Positions 25,283-37,423 of a stretch of DNA of 64,000 nt are shown one piece after another. The position numbers were made by a program, and so were the translations under genes. Where the stretch lies: NCBI RefSeq assembly GCF_009730915.1, contig NC_052474.1:1213501-1277500 (forward strand), in the 5' to 3' direction. The DNA comes from Dioscorea cayenensis subsp. rotundata (taxonomy: Eukaryota > Streptophyta > Magnoliopsida > Dioscoreales > Dioscoreaceae). Each line of letters begins with the position of its first letter. The stretch's first letter is position 1. The notes under the pieces are model-generated. The model was not told where the DNA came from, made no database searches, and saw only the letters and a program-made list of their open reading frames with translations.

Positions 25283-25860
25283 TATTTATTTTTATTTTTT
25301 TTTGTCAAGCCAAAAAAAATTATTAAGCACAAAACATCTCAAAACATACACAAATTATAAATAAGCATCACCAGGCTACATCACTAACATTTAGAACCAG
25401 TCCCACAATTAATTAAACTAATAGAACTAGCATAACTACTCTTACAAAAACAAAAGATTTGAGACAGAATAAAAACAAATGAACAATATAAAAATAAACC
25501 TAACCACCATAACATGAAACTTATTTATACCCATTTAATTCTGATTAGAAAACTGAACACTGTACTTCTAAATTACAATTTTCTTAATCTATTTATACAC
25601 ATCCTCCTCACTAAAACTTTGGTGCTGAAATTTCTACCTTTCCAAATAACATAAAATACAGTAAGTAAAAGTTGTTCTTCTCATTTTAGCTAATAAAGTT
25701 TTGCTCATAATCTCTCTTTAGAACCAATTGATCTCTTTTCTCCAATTAAAAGACTTTCTCTTCACATTAAGAGCATGTAAAACCTTCATCCATACATAAT
25801 TTGAAAACTGGCAATAAAAAAAAAACAAGTGGAATTTATTTAACTTAAAACAAGCTTTAA
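25283..25860 (-). mobile_element. LINE fossil, C-terminal ORF2 remnant with zf-RVT region
   Basis: Minus-strand reading gives LFFFYCQFSNYVWMKV, then LNVKRKSFNWRKEINWF, a stop, then later VIWKGRNFSTKVL. This order (zinc-binding HLFF-C---W block, a W-rich linker, then IWK.RN) is the usual 3' end of plant LINE ORF2. Stops and frame changes show it is dead. The element would end at an A-rich tail, seen as the T-rich stretch at about 25283-25301 on the plus strand. It is a 5'-truncated copy and old. The right boundary is approximate. Confidence 0.6.
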
Positions 25861-25880
25861 AAAAATACAATAATTGATCC

Positions 25881-25926
25881 CACTGTGACGTCACAGTGCC
25901 GACTAAACAGTTGGTCAGTGACGTCA
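25881..25926. promoter_or_regulatory. Paired TGACGTCA elements, first inside an 18-bp perfect palindrome (CBL1 promoter)
   Basis: Bases 25881-25898 (CACTGTGACGTCACAGTG) equal their own reverse complement and centre on TGACGTCA (25886-25893). A second TGACGTCA lies at 25919-25926. This octamer is the CRE/C-box core bound by bZIP factors, including TGA and HY5-like proteins. It lies about 600 bp upstream of the CBL start codon and about 200 bp upstream of the probable leader. Confidence 0.55.
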
Positions 25927-26166
25927 GAAAACGGTAAACAAACCCCGCGTCACGACAAAAACATGCCGCTCGTTTTCACGGTCGTTCAATTCCTCGCTGG
26001 CGACTCAACGGCCTCTTTAATTCCTCGCCACGTATTTGTACTGTGACTCAGATCACATCACCACCGTCCGATCCTCAACACCAGCTCTGGAAACAATCCT
26101 CACCGTCCCTTTCCTCTATACAACGGTTTCCTTTGGCGAGCTGGAGTTGGTCGTGGAATTCTCCAG

Positions 26167-26468
26167 GTTAGGGTTTCACCATCCTCATTTTCTCCATTAA
26201 AGCTCTGAGCTTTCAGGTCGTGAATCGAATTATTCTTTGCATATATTGTCCTCGTTGTCCTTAAGGCCTGGGTTGTTGATTTCTGGGGAGTTGGGATCGT
26301 GTTTGGCGTTGAATCTTTCATCCAATTGGGTATTTTTTGTTTGTTTATTGTTGGTCATGAGGTATTGGATTTATTAATTGGTTTTTTTATTTGATTTCAG
26401 ATGGGAGATTGGGATTTGTTTTGATGGAGGTGTTGGAGGTGGAGTGGAGGTGTTATCTGGGGCACTGA
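26167..26468 (+). promoter_or_regulatory. CBL1 leader: probable 5' UTR intron and two overlapping uORFs
   Basis: A GT at 26167 and an AG at 26399-26400 frame a probable leader intron. Right after the acceptor, an ATG at 26401 opens a 7-codon uORF ending at 26424. Its stop overlaps the ATG of a second uORF (26424-26468, 14 codons plus stop) through a shared A. Both end before the main start at 26499. They could tune translation, which is inferred. Confidence 0.45.
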
Positions 26469-26498
26469 AAGCTTGGATTTTGGCCAGAGTTGGTGTAA

Positions 26499-29304
26499 AT
26501 GGGTTGCTTCCAGTCGAAGGCTCGGAGGCAATACCCGGGGTACGAGGATCCAGTCAATCTTGCGTCGCAAACTGCTTGTAAGTCTCAAAGACCCATCTTC
26601 TCTTGAAAAATTTTCTCGTTTGTGGGGAGCTATTGAAGTTTTGGTTGATTGATGTCTTTCCATGACATTTGATCATCAATCCTCAAGTATATAATTGCTA
26701 GGTGTTTTTGGGGATCCAATTTTGATTGTTGATCAGCTCACAACTTTTTATCGGGATGTTGGTAGTGCTGGTGTTTAGGGCTAGTAATAAATGTGTTTGT
26801 TTGTTTGTGTGTTTTGTCGTTAATCAAATTGAACATCCAGAGTGGCGGTTTGAACTGTGTTTGCTTATGCTGAGAAAGATTTAGCTCATGGAATATAACT
26901 TAACTGAGATTCTTTTCTTGCTAAACTTTAGAGGAAGTGTTGTTGGCTAGGTGTTTCTTTGTCGCTGCCATATTTGCTTTAAATAATAGAACTTGGGCTA
27001 AGAGAATGATGGGAAAAATTAAATAGAGACAAGAGCTTTACTGCATACTTCTTTGATTGATAAGTGTGTATTTGCTTCTGCATTTGCTATGTTGGTATGC
27101 TGAAAGAAAGATGATTCTGTAACTCTGGGAAATGATTATCAAAGAGTTATAACCTCGATAGAAGCTCCTTTCTTTACTTTGTAGTCAAAATCACTGCTTT
27201 GTTTTCATTAAACCAGGTTGCTGGAAATGTCTCCATAATATTAGATGGCATCTTACCATTGCTTCTAAGTACAAAATATTAAGTACATGTTTTTAATAGG
27301 TAATCTTATTTGATTCCAATTTTTTATTCTATCTAAATGTTCTGTAAATTTTTAGTCAGTGTCAGTGAAGTTGAGGCACTGTTTGAGCTGTTCAAAAGCA
27401 TTAGCAGTTCCGTAGTTGACGATGGGTTGATAAATAAGGTAACGAGAAATACTATTAAACATTTATGGTTGTGATCTTTTCTTATTTTACCTGTCTTTTG
27501 GATAAAAATTCCTAAATATAAAAGTTCCATCATTAGCTGGGAATTTGATGAGTCTTTCTCTGTGATCTTTTTCATGTTTTCAGTTCTTCATTTTCTTTCC
27601 ATCAAATTCTAGGTTTTCTATCTCAGTGCTGTCCAAACAAATGCACATGCTATATAATGTGTTCTTCTTTTTTCCTATTTCGTGACCTTGAATTTTACTT
27701 CTTTTGCAGGAAGAGTTTCACCTTGCTCTATTTAAGAACAGAAAAAGGGAAAATCTTTTTGCCAACCGAGTATTCTACTTATCTGGACTCTTTGAATCTA
27801 CTTTTACGTTTCTTTCCTAATATGCCAATGTGTACTTTATGTTTCTTATGCTTATTTTTGACCTAAAATATTGTTTTAAATTTGTATTTCACACCTTTAC
27901 TTTGTTGGCATGCAGATATTTGACTTGTTTGATGTCAAGCAAAAAGGAGTCATTGATTTTGGAGACTTTGTTCGATCTCTCAATGTATTCCATCCAAATG
28001 CTTCGCACGAAGATAAAGTTGATTGTAAGATCAGATAATGTTGAGTGTTTGATGTATTACTATTAAACCATTTCCACCATTCTTACTCGATTTGTTATCA
28101 CTTTGCAGTTTCATTCAAGCTCTATGATTTGGATGGTACAGGTTTCATTGAACGGAAAGAGGTGCCCCGATCATGTCATCTTGTTGTTTGTTATAAGAAC
28201 TGATATTCTGTGTTTTATTTATTATTCCTATTTAAAGCATGCGGAAAGTGAAGCCTGCAACAAATTTCTCAGTATATGTTTTTCTGACTTTACAGGTGAA
28301 GCAGATGCTAATTGCACTTCTATGTGAGTCAGAAATGAGATTGTCGGATGAAACTATAGAGATGATATTAGATAAGGTAGTCATGCTTGTGTTTTGAGTT
28401 TTAGTTGGGCCATAGTTTTAATTTGAACTTCATGTTCACTTTAAGCAGACCTTTTCGGAGGCTGATGTGAATCAGGATGGAAAGATTGATAAATTAGAAT
28501 GGCAGGAGTTTGTGTCTCGGAATCCATCATTGATGAAGATAATGACTCTTCCATATCTCCGGTAAGGAACATAATTCCACATCAGACAAATCACCCAACA
28601 ACATTGTTGACCTTAAATAATGTATGACATTTCTATATTATCTGCAACATGTAGTCTTCCTTGCAAAATTTTATTTGTTGGCTTCATGTTTAAGTAGAGG
28701 AAGATCATCATTTTCCATCAATAAGGACAATCCTTGAGATAACCAAGATTCCATATACCATAGAACGCTATTATAAAAGAATAGCTTTTATTAATGGTGA
28801 ACCCATCTGTGATTATTTGGTACTGAAGTAGGTAGCTATGAAGTTTAAAGTGGGTGTAAGAGATATTATTCTGTTGCTCTTAATTCTTTTTGTTTTTGGC
28901 TGAAAACCTAGCAGATGTTCTTAATTAGGTCTTAAATCACCAACACCGAGCCACCTACTAACATTAGATGATGATATTTAATTATTCATGACAGCAAAAA
29001 ATAGGTAAAGGCGGTAGGGTGACAATCACTATTATTTCTAGAAGTTTGCAAGAATTAAACTTACAGAGCAGGAAAGTCAATATTGTCCCACCATATAGAA
29101 TGCAGTATGTCTAACGCATTCTTGCATCAATAGTCATATTCATATGGACCCTTTTTTTTCACTTAATGATGCTTGCTCCTTGAAAGATGCGAATTCATGC
29201 CTGTAATCTACTTAATGTTGCATCTTGTCAAAATTTGAAGGGATATAACAACAACATTCCCAAGTTTTGTGTTCAATTCGGAGGTGGAAGACATTGCCAC
29301 ATGA
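26499..29304 (+). CDS. CBL1: Calcineurin B-like calcium sensor, CBL1/CBL9 type
   Basis: Eight coding exons: 26499-26577, 27356-27438, 27710-27769, 27916-28024, 28109-28161, 28296-28376, 28449-28561 and 29241-29304. They splice to 213 residues, the usual CBL1 length. The N terminus MGCFQSK carries the Gly2 myristoylation and Cys3 palmitoylation signals that place CBL1/9 at the plasma membrane. Four EF hands follow: the odd 14-residue first loop around residues 45-56, [27 protein letters not shown] and [13 protein letters not shown]. The C-terminal FPSF motif (Ser about 201) is the CIPK phosphorylation site. CBL1 relays calcium signals to CIPK kinases controlling K+ uptake (AKT1), nitrate transport and stress responses. 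All residues expected to coordinate calcium in EF3 and EF4 are present. The CBL1 versus CBL9 assignment is not resolvable here. Confidence 0.95.
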
Positions 29305-29800
29305 GATAATCTTTTAAAAGTGATCACAGCTTCGATCACAGTACAGATGAACTCATCTTCATTTTCATGATGAACCTCTGTATCAACATTGCCATGGATT
29401 GTTTTTCATATTTTGTTGTATATGGGTATGTATATGTAAATTCCTTCACATCCCGAATGTAATGTGTCTGCAGAGCTTGTCATTGTTGCAAATATTGCAA
29501 TTCTCGGTTTTTTAGTTGAATGATGTCCCAAGTTGTACTCTTTTTTGGTTGATGTTGTTGCCTTGTATTTTGTGTATGTGTGCTCATGAAAAATCATGAT
29601 CATTAGGTTACTGAATTGTGAGAAAACAGAGGAATGAATGAAAAATAATTATTGATACATTCTTCCCTTTTATTTGCACTGATTTTTTCAAGAATTGTTA
29701 TATAAGGAGCCAAAAATTTCTCACAGGACAAAAGGGATGAAAAACATAGTACAAAAGAAATGCAGCAATCTTTATCAAGTATCAAGTTGATGCTTGAGAT

Positions 29801-29918
29801 AACATTGTTTATAAGCACTCAAGAGATAACATTGTTTATAAGCACTCCAGAGTCAACATTGTTTATAAGGATATAATGCTTGAAATGGGAACAGAAGAAA
29901 GGTAAACATTGTTTATAA
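29801..29918. repeat. 27-bp tandem repeat between convergent CBL1 and TFCA
   Basis: AACATTGTTTATAA starts at 29801, 29828 and 29855, a 27-bp spacing that includes GCACTC between copies 1, 2 and 3, and again at 29905. It lies at the overlap of the two genes' probable 3' UTRs. Confidence 0.65.
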
Positions 29919-29956
29919 CACTGGATCAACATGTCTCTTTTGATTAAGTTTGTCTC

Positions 29957-31572
29957 TCATTCCTCTTCAGCTTGAAATAAAGTTTCAACATCTGCAATGG
30001 TGTTCTCAGCTTCCTCAATCTCAACTCCCTGTTCATTAGATTCCTTCAGCTCAGCCTGTACTATAATGAGGTTAGTAAAAGTTCAAAAAGTAAATTGCAT
30101 CTTGTAAAGATGTGCATACCAATGTTGCTTTCAAATCTGCAAGTGAACTTTCCAATCTTTTGCGGCAATCGGGAATCATCATTCTCGATTCGGCCAGCAC
30201 ATTCTCCTGCTTATGAAATAACAGATGAAAAGAATAATTTGGCAGGTGTTTGTCAAAACTGACACACTAATTTCCAAAGGAACAATCTTATGGAAGAGAC
30301 ATCTGAAGCTTAAAAATAATTGATGTTTATTCATCATGTTGCAAGGATTGTAGGTTGTATATGATGTGAGAATTTATAGCCACATTCACAACACTGTCTT
30401 GAACTTGAACATCATTGCTTACTACTGGCACTATCAAGTGTTGACATAAAAACAAAAACACAGAAGATTATGCGCAAATGAGAAGAAAGCTCTTTTGATA
30501 CATGTTGTTACATTTATCATTCAGAGTTTCAAACAAACTAATGATATACTTTCCCTGACGAAACAAAATAAGATCTGCATAAAAGCAAAAAACTCAATTG
30601 ATACATCTTCTTATGTTCACCATTCCATTTTTCTTTCATTCAACCAAACATGAGAACAATTTAACCTTCTTGTGTTTTCATTCCTTTTCTTCTATTTTTC
30701 CACAACACAACAAACCCTAATCCTAATACAATACATCAATAAACGAAAAGGAACAACTACGTAAATGGGGCAACGAAAATGCATTAAAACGAAAACTATA
30801 ACAACAAATTTTGCTTCCATTTACCAAAATCAATTCTTTTGCTTTCCCTTCATCCAAAAACACCTTAATACAATACTTCAATAAAAAAACAACAACTAAA
30901 TAAATAAGTAAATAAATAAGAAAACTATATCAATAAATTTTTTTTTTTTTACGAATAAGCACGCCCCCATTAAATGGATTACCAAAGAAACAAACGGATA
31001 GAGTTTCACTAATTACAGTGACTTAAAAACTTCTTAAAAAAATCCATATATCATGCAACCATGGAGTGATAAAACTACTATTTCTCTCACGGGGGACCCA
31101 TGCCATTATCCGATAAACAGTACTGATACACATACCCAAATCCAAATATACTGCGTGTACAATATAAGAAACAATACTTCGAGGGAAGGATTCGCATACT
31201 TCGCTCCTCTTTCACTCTTATGTCTTACCATTGGATCATCCAAACAGTAATTTCATTCAATCAAACAAAAGAGACCAAATTTCCTTTTTTTCCCCTCAAT
31301 CCAAACAAACCCTAACAAGATACTTCAATGTAGGAAAACACAATCAAGATCCAAAATAAACAAACAAATATATTATGCAAAGAAAGATGAATGCACTAAT
31401 AAGAGGAAGAACACAAGACCTGTTGCTTAAGATCATAGAGATCAGCACCCTTCTCTTTCATATCTGCAGTTTTAGCAGCTTCTCTCTCAACCTCCTTCTC
31501 ATAAGAATGAAGCTCTTTGACAATGCGTTTGCAAGTGCTTGTCTTGATTTTCAGGTTCCTAATTGTAGCCAT
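29957..31572 (-). CDS. TFCA: Tubulin-folding cofactor A
   Basis: Three coding exons: 31572-31420, 30206-30120 and 30055-29957. They splice to 112 residues, the family's normal size. The protein starts MATIRNLKIKTSTCKRIVKE, then shows LHSYEKEVEREAAKTADM and ENVLAESRMMIPDCRKRLESSLADL, and ends in an acidic tail. It is an all-helical coiled-coil bundle. Cofactor A (KIESEL in Arabidopsis) captures beta-tubulin released from the cytosolic chaperonin and feeds it into the dimer-assembly pathway. The gene is divergent from the PPR gene (608 bp between start codons) and convergent with CBL1. Confidence 0.96.
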
Positions 31573-32179
31573 ACCTAATCAATTCAACAAGTTTTGGGTA
31601 AAATCACCATCAAAATCTCTACTTTTTCATTCCAAAAACACCAAATCACCAAATCATTCAAAGCAAGTCCTTGCAATAAGAAGCAAACTGGATTTCAGAG
31701 ATGAAGTGCGAGAAAGGAACCTGGAGAATCAGAGATCCAAAGAGAAGAGTGAGGTGTGTCTCTCGCACTGGGAGCGCTGCGAGGGCTTCTTCGTAGATCC
31801 CAATTAACTCAAAAAAACTCTTTTGGATCAAGAGATGAAAGCTAATCTTGAGGCAAGATTGTGAGTTCGAATCCCGAGACAATCAATTGTGTATAAAGCC
31901 ACTGTTTGGACTTTCGAGTTCACGATGCGCTCTTGCTTTTGCCTAGCCCGGAGGTACTTCGCCATGACCTGGGATGCACGCATGATGTTCGACGTATGTC
32001 CCCAAAGGCAAGATTTGCACTGCATAGTTGATTGGTTTGCGAATTCTTGACTTTTATTTTCTCTCAATTTAAAAACATTTTATATCTCATTGAACTGCTT
32101 GTGAAAATTGGTTTTTTTATATCATGAAAGTTGAGATTTGCCCTTTGATCTTTGCAGTATGATGTTGTAATTTTCCAAC
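31573..32179. promoter_or_regulatory. Shared upstream region, TFCA / PPR gene
   Basis: 607 bp between divergent start codons. The middle part (about 31855-32045) is noticeably less AT-rich than the flanks and contains a GAGTTCGAATCCCGAG stretch (31863-31878) resembling a tRNA or SINE B box. No matching A box is visible, so I do not call a SINE. It may be an old insertion in the promoter. Confidence 0.35.
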
Positions 32180-34389
32180 ATGAGAGGCTTCTTTGGGTTG
32201 TATAAACTCGGCAATCGGTGTTTGTTATTGGCATCTTCTGCTAAAAATGTAAGCTTGGTCTTTAATATTCACTTTTTTGAAGCCAATTGTTTATCATGAA
32301 TAATTTGTGACCTTTATTTCAGGTCAATTATGCGCAAGCATCCTTCTGCCAATGGAACAGACTCCATGCATTTGTTTTACATGGCAATGTGCGTTGTTGT
32401 ACCACAAGCAGTTCTGTGAGGTTTTCATGGGAAGGTTCCTCGTCTTTTGCCTCCCTGATGAGCAAGCTTGAAGCTACTCTGAAGGATGATTCAGTGGATG
32501 AAGCATGGGAAGCTTTCAGTAATTATAGAAGGTTGCATGGTTTTCCTCAGAAGAATTTGCTAAACAGGATGATTATGTTGATGTCATACTCATCAAATCC
32601 TTACTGGCTTCGCAAAGCATATGAAGTAGTCCTCGTGATTCTTGAAGAGAAACCCTGTTTGTTGCATCATGATCCTCTGACAAAGTTAGCTTTCACTCTT
32701 GTGAGAAGCCAAATGCCCGTCCGAGCTGCCACAATTATAAGGATCATGTTGGAGAATCGTATGTATCCTTCAGTGGAGGATGTATGGAACACCTTGTTCT
32801 TTCACCTTGTAAAGACAGAAGTAGGGTCCTACCTCGCATCATATGTCTTGATTGAGATGTGTGAGCATGTTTCACACCATAATGCTAAAGACAGAAGGGG
32901 AAGGCAGAAGAAGCTGAGCCTCCCCAATTCTACAACTTTCAATCTTGTGCTGAACTCTTGCATGCAACATGGTTCTGTATTGAAGGCACAACAGCTGATA
33001 GAGTTGATGCCACAAATGGGAGTTGTAGCTGATGCAAATTCAATCATAATTATTGCAAGGTTCTGTGAGATGACAGGCCAGCGGGATGAGTTAGTAAAAC
33101 TAAAAAAGCATGTTGATGGTGTTTCTTCTCTGACTTTAAGTTGCCACTATCAGCAGTTCTACGATAGCTTGCTAAGCTTGCATTTCAAGTATAATGATCT
33201 TGACGCTGCTGCAGAGCTTATGTTTGAGATGTATAAGCGTTTGGATTTGCTTCCTTCATCCAGTGGGAAAGGGAAAGGTAGTCACTTGCAAAGGCAGTCT
33301 CTTATCCAATTTGGATCAAGCAACCTAAGGATGGGATTCCACATTATGGTGGAGCCTGAGCATTTGTCAAACAACTTTGTCGTTGAGGCAAAATGCTATT
33401 CAGGTCTCATTCTTTCTAGCAATGGAAAACTTGTCCCCAGCAAGAAGGCTCTTGCAAAACTTATTGACGGCTATGTGAGAGAAAGAAAGGTGCGTAAAAT
33501 ATCAGACTTTTTAATTAGAATAGAGAAGGAATTAGATTCACAAGAAACTAAGTTGAGTTTTGAAGTGATGGATGCTTGTATACAATTGGGTTTGTTAGAG
33601 ACCGCTCATGATATTTTAGATGATATGGAGTCAGCTGAAGTTTCTGTTATACCCTGTATATATGGTTCACTACTCAGAGAATATTGCAAACAAGAAATGC
33701 TGGATGAAGCTAATGTGTTACTAAAACAAATGAGAAAAGTAGATTTCTTTGTAAAATTGTCAAATGTGAATGTAAGCATGCACGAAGTGATTGCTGAATC
33801 CTTGCGTCTCTTTGGGGATGATTATGACTATGTAATAGGTTCAGTCAGGAAATCAGAGTTGACTGAGCTGTTAGACAAAGAAAACAGGAGTGCAGATCCA
33901 CGGTCCTGCTTGCTTTATGAGTTGAATTCTTCCATTCTTTTCTTCTGCAAGGCCAAGATGATGGAGGATGCTATGAGAACATATAAGCGAATGGAACAGA
34001 GATATGTATATCCCACAGCACAGACCTTTATCCATATAATAAATGGATTTTCTTCGTTGAAGATGTATCGTGAGATCAGTATAGTGTGGGGAGATATCAA
34101 GCGGAAACTGGAAGAGGGGGTTTTAATTCCAGATAGGGACTTGTTTGAATGTTTGTTGTGGAATTTTCTTAGAGGAGGATACTTTGAGAGAGTGATGGAA
34201 ACAATTGATTTTATGATTAAGCATAAGATGTTCATTGACAAGTGGAAGTATAAAAAAGACTTTCTGAAGCTTCACAAAGATCTTTATAAGAATTTAAAAG
34301 CGTCACATGCCAGAACAGAGGCACAGAGTAAAAGGCTTGAGCATGTCCGCGCTTTTAGGAGATGGGCCGGCATCAAGAGGAACTTGTAA
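32180..34389 (+). CDS. Pentatricopeptide repeat protein related to At1g03100, mitochondrial
   Basis: Two exons: 32180-32248 and 32323-34389. They splice to 711 residues. The start at 32180 gives MRGFFGLYKLGNRCLLLASS, a basic, hydroxylated presequence typical of mitochondrial import. The 74-bp intron has a TTTCAG acceptor. The body is alpha-helical, with dispersed PPR-like units such as TFNLVLNSCMQHGSVLKAQQ, YGSLLREYCKQEMLDEANVL and TFIHIINGFSSLKMYREI. There is no E, DYW or SMR tail. The basic C terminus ends AFRRWAGIKRNL. It most resembles the At1g03100 orthologous group from memory. P-class PPR proteins bind organellar RNA to stabilise, splice or translate it; the specific target is unknown. 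Confidence 0.9.
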
Positions 34390-34706
34390 GGTCCCTTTCT
34401 ATTGTTTTGCACTATTTATGTTTATGTTTTTCTAGTGCACAGGCGTAGTAATAAAAGAAGTTCTATTTGCTTCACATTTTGCAGTCAAACAAATTTTAGG
34501 AGGTACAATGGAACACATTAACTTTTGATGAAAATTGACCTTTTTGTTATCTGACATGCATCTGAGAACCGAATGGTGCAATTCATTTTCAAAACATAGC
34601 TTCTTTGCCTTTATGATTCATCAAGAGCTGTGACACAAATTTGAAGTTCAAACAGATGCTATAGAATTACACATATGGCAGCATAAGTATCGGAGAGCTG
34701 AAATGC
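34390..34706. other. Convergent 3' flank, PPR / glycosyltransferase
   Basis: 317 bp between stop codons of convergent genes. It probably consists entirely of their two 3' UTRs. Nothing else is visible. Confidence 0.5.
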
Positions 34707-36140
34707 CTATATAACAATGTTCTTCTTCCATGAATTACGGCATGCATCATGTGAGGGCCATCTGGCTGTTGCCGTGCCATTGAATCTCTTCCAAATTTGA
34801 AGAGCAGCAGTAAGGTCAACAAGCTTGGCTTTCACAGTACGGCAGCAATTTGCATGAACAGTGCGCACTTCTCTGAAATCTCTACTCTTTTGACAGAATC
34901 CGCTGAAGAACATTGTGTCCAAGAACCTTACTTTCATGCCCAATCTCTGGAAGACACCTCTGGTTTTCATTTCAGCCAGCACATCTTGTTCTTTTACGCC
35001 TGCTGCTCCATTCCTTGATTTGTACCACCAATCAAAGAGGGCAATGGTTTTACTATTGGATACCACAAAGTAGAAACCAGTATTTATGCGGTTGGAATGA
35101 TCGAAAGGCCTCCCATTGAACCAATCACAGCTTATCTGCATGTCTTCTCCTTGGTGACCGAATTTCGGAAATGGGCTTCTCAGCCATAGAATATCCATGT
35201 CCTGTTATGCGAGGGAAATGATAATGTAAGAGAAGATACAACAGTATTGAACAACATCCTTTATCATACCGTGAAGATGAAATTGTAGCCATGCCGAAGA
35301 ACATCTCCAAGAAAGAGTGTTCTTCTCCACATCATCTTGATAAAGTCGGTCGACATGTAGAGTTCTTCTTTGGAGAAATCGACTCCGTCTGTGACCAGTT
35401 TGTAGCAATGGAGCCCGAGAGATTTACACCGTTCAAAGGATGCCTGATCAACTGCCACTAGTAGAAGGTGTTTGATCAAGAATTCAGTGTCATCCCCATG
35501 CTCGAAGCTGCGAAGAAAAAGATCTAACATGCCATTTTCCTTGGCATACGCCTTGTTTAACACACTGATGACCACTGTTCTGTCATCCATGGAAGCTCCT
35601 CTTAAAGCTACTTCAAGTTCATCCTTTGCGAATGCACTCTGTACATAAAGAAGAATCTCACAGGTATTCTATTACAAGAATTTCAATTTTTTTCTTGATG
35701 TTCTTTATAGTTACAATGTTCTTGTCACCATTTGTCATGCATGTCACTGTCTAACCAAAGCGCAAAAAAAAGGCGAAAACTTTGCAAAGAAAACTACAAT
35801 TGCATGCATATAGTTTCATAGATGTCGAGTTCTATTTGCTTCACAAATCAAACAAACAATGAAGACTTGTTACCATCTTTGATGTCTGTATGCCATCATT
35901 CAACCAAAAAGAGAGAGCAAACTAGCTACAATTGCATGTATAAGCTTTCGTCAACAATATACTTACACCATTTTTACATACTGTATTTTGCTGCTGTGGT
36001 AAGAGAAAGAAATCTATCGACGAAGTTGGCATCCACAAGAGCGTGTACAAAACCACAGAGATAACAACAATCAAAGCCATCAACATTGCAAAACGAGTAG
36101 GATTTACAGAGAAATGCATTGCTCTGGTAATTATTTTCAT
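34707..36140 (-). CDS. GT77-type nucleotide-diphospho-sugar transferase (At4g15970/At1g28695-like)
   Basis: Three exons: 36140-35967, 35638-35270 and 35201-34707. They splice to 345 residues. Residues about 18-36 (FAMLMALIVVISVVLYTLLW) form a single signal anchor, so this is a type II Golgi protein with a short stem. The catalytic domain contains RTVVISVLNKAYA, a long helix block, then FTDMDILWLRSPF, where DMD is the DxD metal/nucleotide-sugar motif. NRINTGFYFV, VKEQDVLAEM and the closing RWPSHDACRNSW follow. This is the DUF271/GT77 plant group related to RRA and XGD arabinosyl- and xylosyltransferases of cell-wall glycoproteins and pectin. The exact substrate cannot be read from the sequence. 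A DUF-type stop directly ends the ORF. Confidence 0.9.
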
Positions 36141-36472
36141 TCCTGCTGAAAAATTTTATTCAAAGAGAGATATATTTAGGAAAAAAAATGAATAGAAATA
36201 TTTCAAAAAAGATGCGTGCATGTCATGGTGCATGAATTTGTGCAGCAATGCAGTGCACAGGTTAGTCATGCTTTAATTGTTCAATCAAAACTTTTTTGCA
36301 TGCTTTTAACATAATAGATTTAGCTTTAATGACTGTCCTTTTATTGAAGGATGTTTTTTTGTAATGAATTTTGTTGAACGATTATCTATTTTGAGAAGAT
36401 TTGTGGATCTTAAAAAAAGTACACAATGGGATAAGATTGTGATCAAATTATTCATCTAGTTAGATATAAAAT

Positions 36473-36525
<53 letters not shown>

Positions 36526-36767
36526 AATTACTATGGAAACGGGAAACTTATTTTTGTCTGTCTGAATTTTATGTAGAAGATAATATATAAACTTTTTTAA
36601 AAAATAAATCATAAGATTAAGAACAAGAAGAAATGAGCTGAAGAAAAACCTACAAGAATTCAGTCTCTGGGGATTAAAAGCTTTAAAAGCAGAGAACTCC
36701 TCTCACCTTACAAAAATCTTCAAGCAATTCAGTGTATCTGAGGATTAAATATTTCTCAATGAAAGAC

Positions 36768-36806
<39 letters not shown>

Positions 36807-37423
36807 GAGAGATAGAGAGAAATATATATTAATATATATAATTGGAAAAATATTAATTTATATTTGTAAATATATACGTTGTAATGAAAAAGAAGAGGAA
36901 ATCTCGCTATTTTTAAAAAAAATTCAAAGTAGCATAAAATTCGGATTTTAAATTCAAAAAAATTAAATTGAGTAGTTAAGTTGAGCACCTCAGAGCATGC
37001 GAGCCGTCCGATGAATGATCCAATGGTCGGAGTTTGAACTGAAAACTCGTGCACATAATTGATGGTATGAAATATGATTTTCAAGCATATAATAAAGAAA
37101 CAATTAACCATCGCAGAGGTGGTTGAATGATTCCAAGCTCAAGTATCATCAATTTACAGCAATTCAATAGATAGACATGTCTGAAAAACCAGGTTTTTTG
37201 TAATGAAAAATTTAATTTGTCATGCCATTTAAAAACCATCAAGTTACAGAGCCAACCAAATTTATTTTATGATGAAACAAAGAAACAAAGGTACAGAATT
37301 CACATTCTCATTTGCAATTGCATGTTGACTCCTGTGAATTGCCTTTCTTTTTTAACTTCTGTGTGTATAGTTTGAAGTTGTTGGATTGACTGTTTTCGGT
37401 GCAGATGCATCACATAGCTTTTA
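36141..37423. other. Intergenic region with (TA)n(GA)n microsatellites
   Basis: This lies upstream of the glycosyltransferase and downstream of the COX23-like gene. It holds a compound (TA)n-(GA)n run at 36472-36524 and a (TA)n at 36768-36800 followed by GA-rich sequence. A GC-richer block near 36985-37060 has GATCC-type motifs. No gene was found. Confidence 0.5.

Noticed and set aside
31863-31878. tRNA or SINE from a GTTCGAATCC-like motif
   Set aside because: No matching A box at the right distance and no cloverleaf arms. It is kept only as a composition anomaly.
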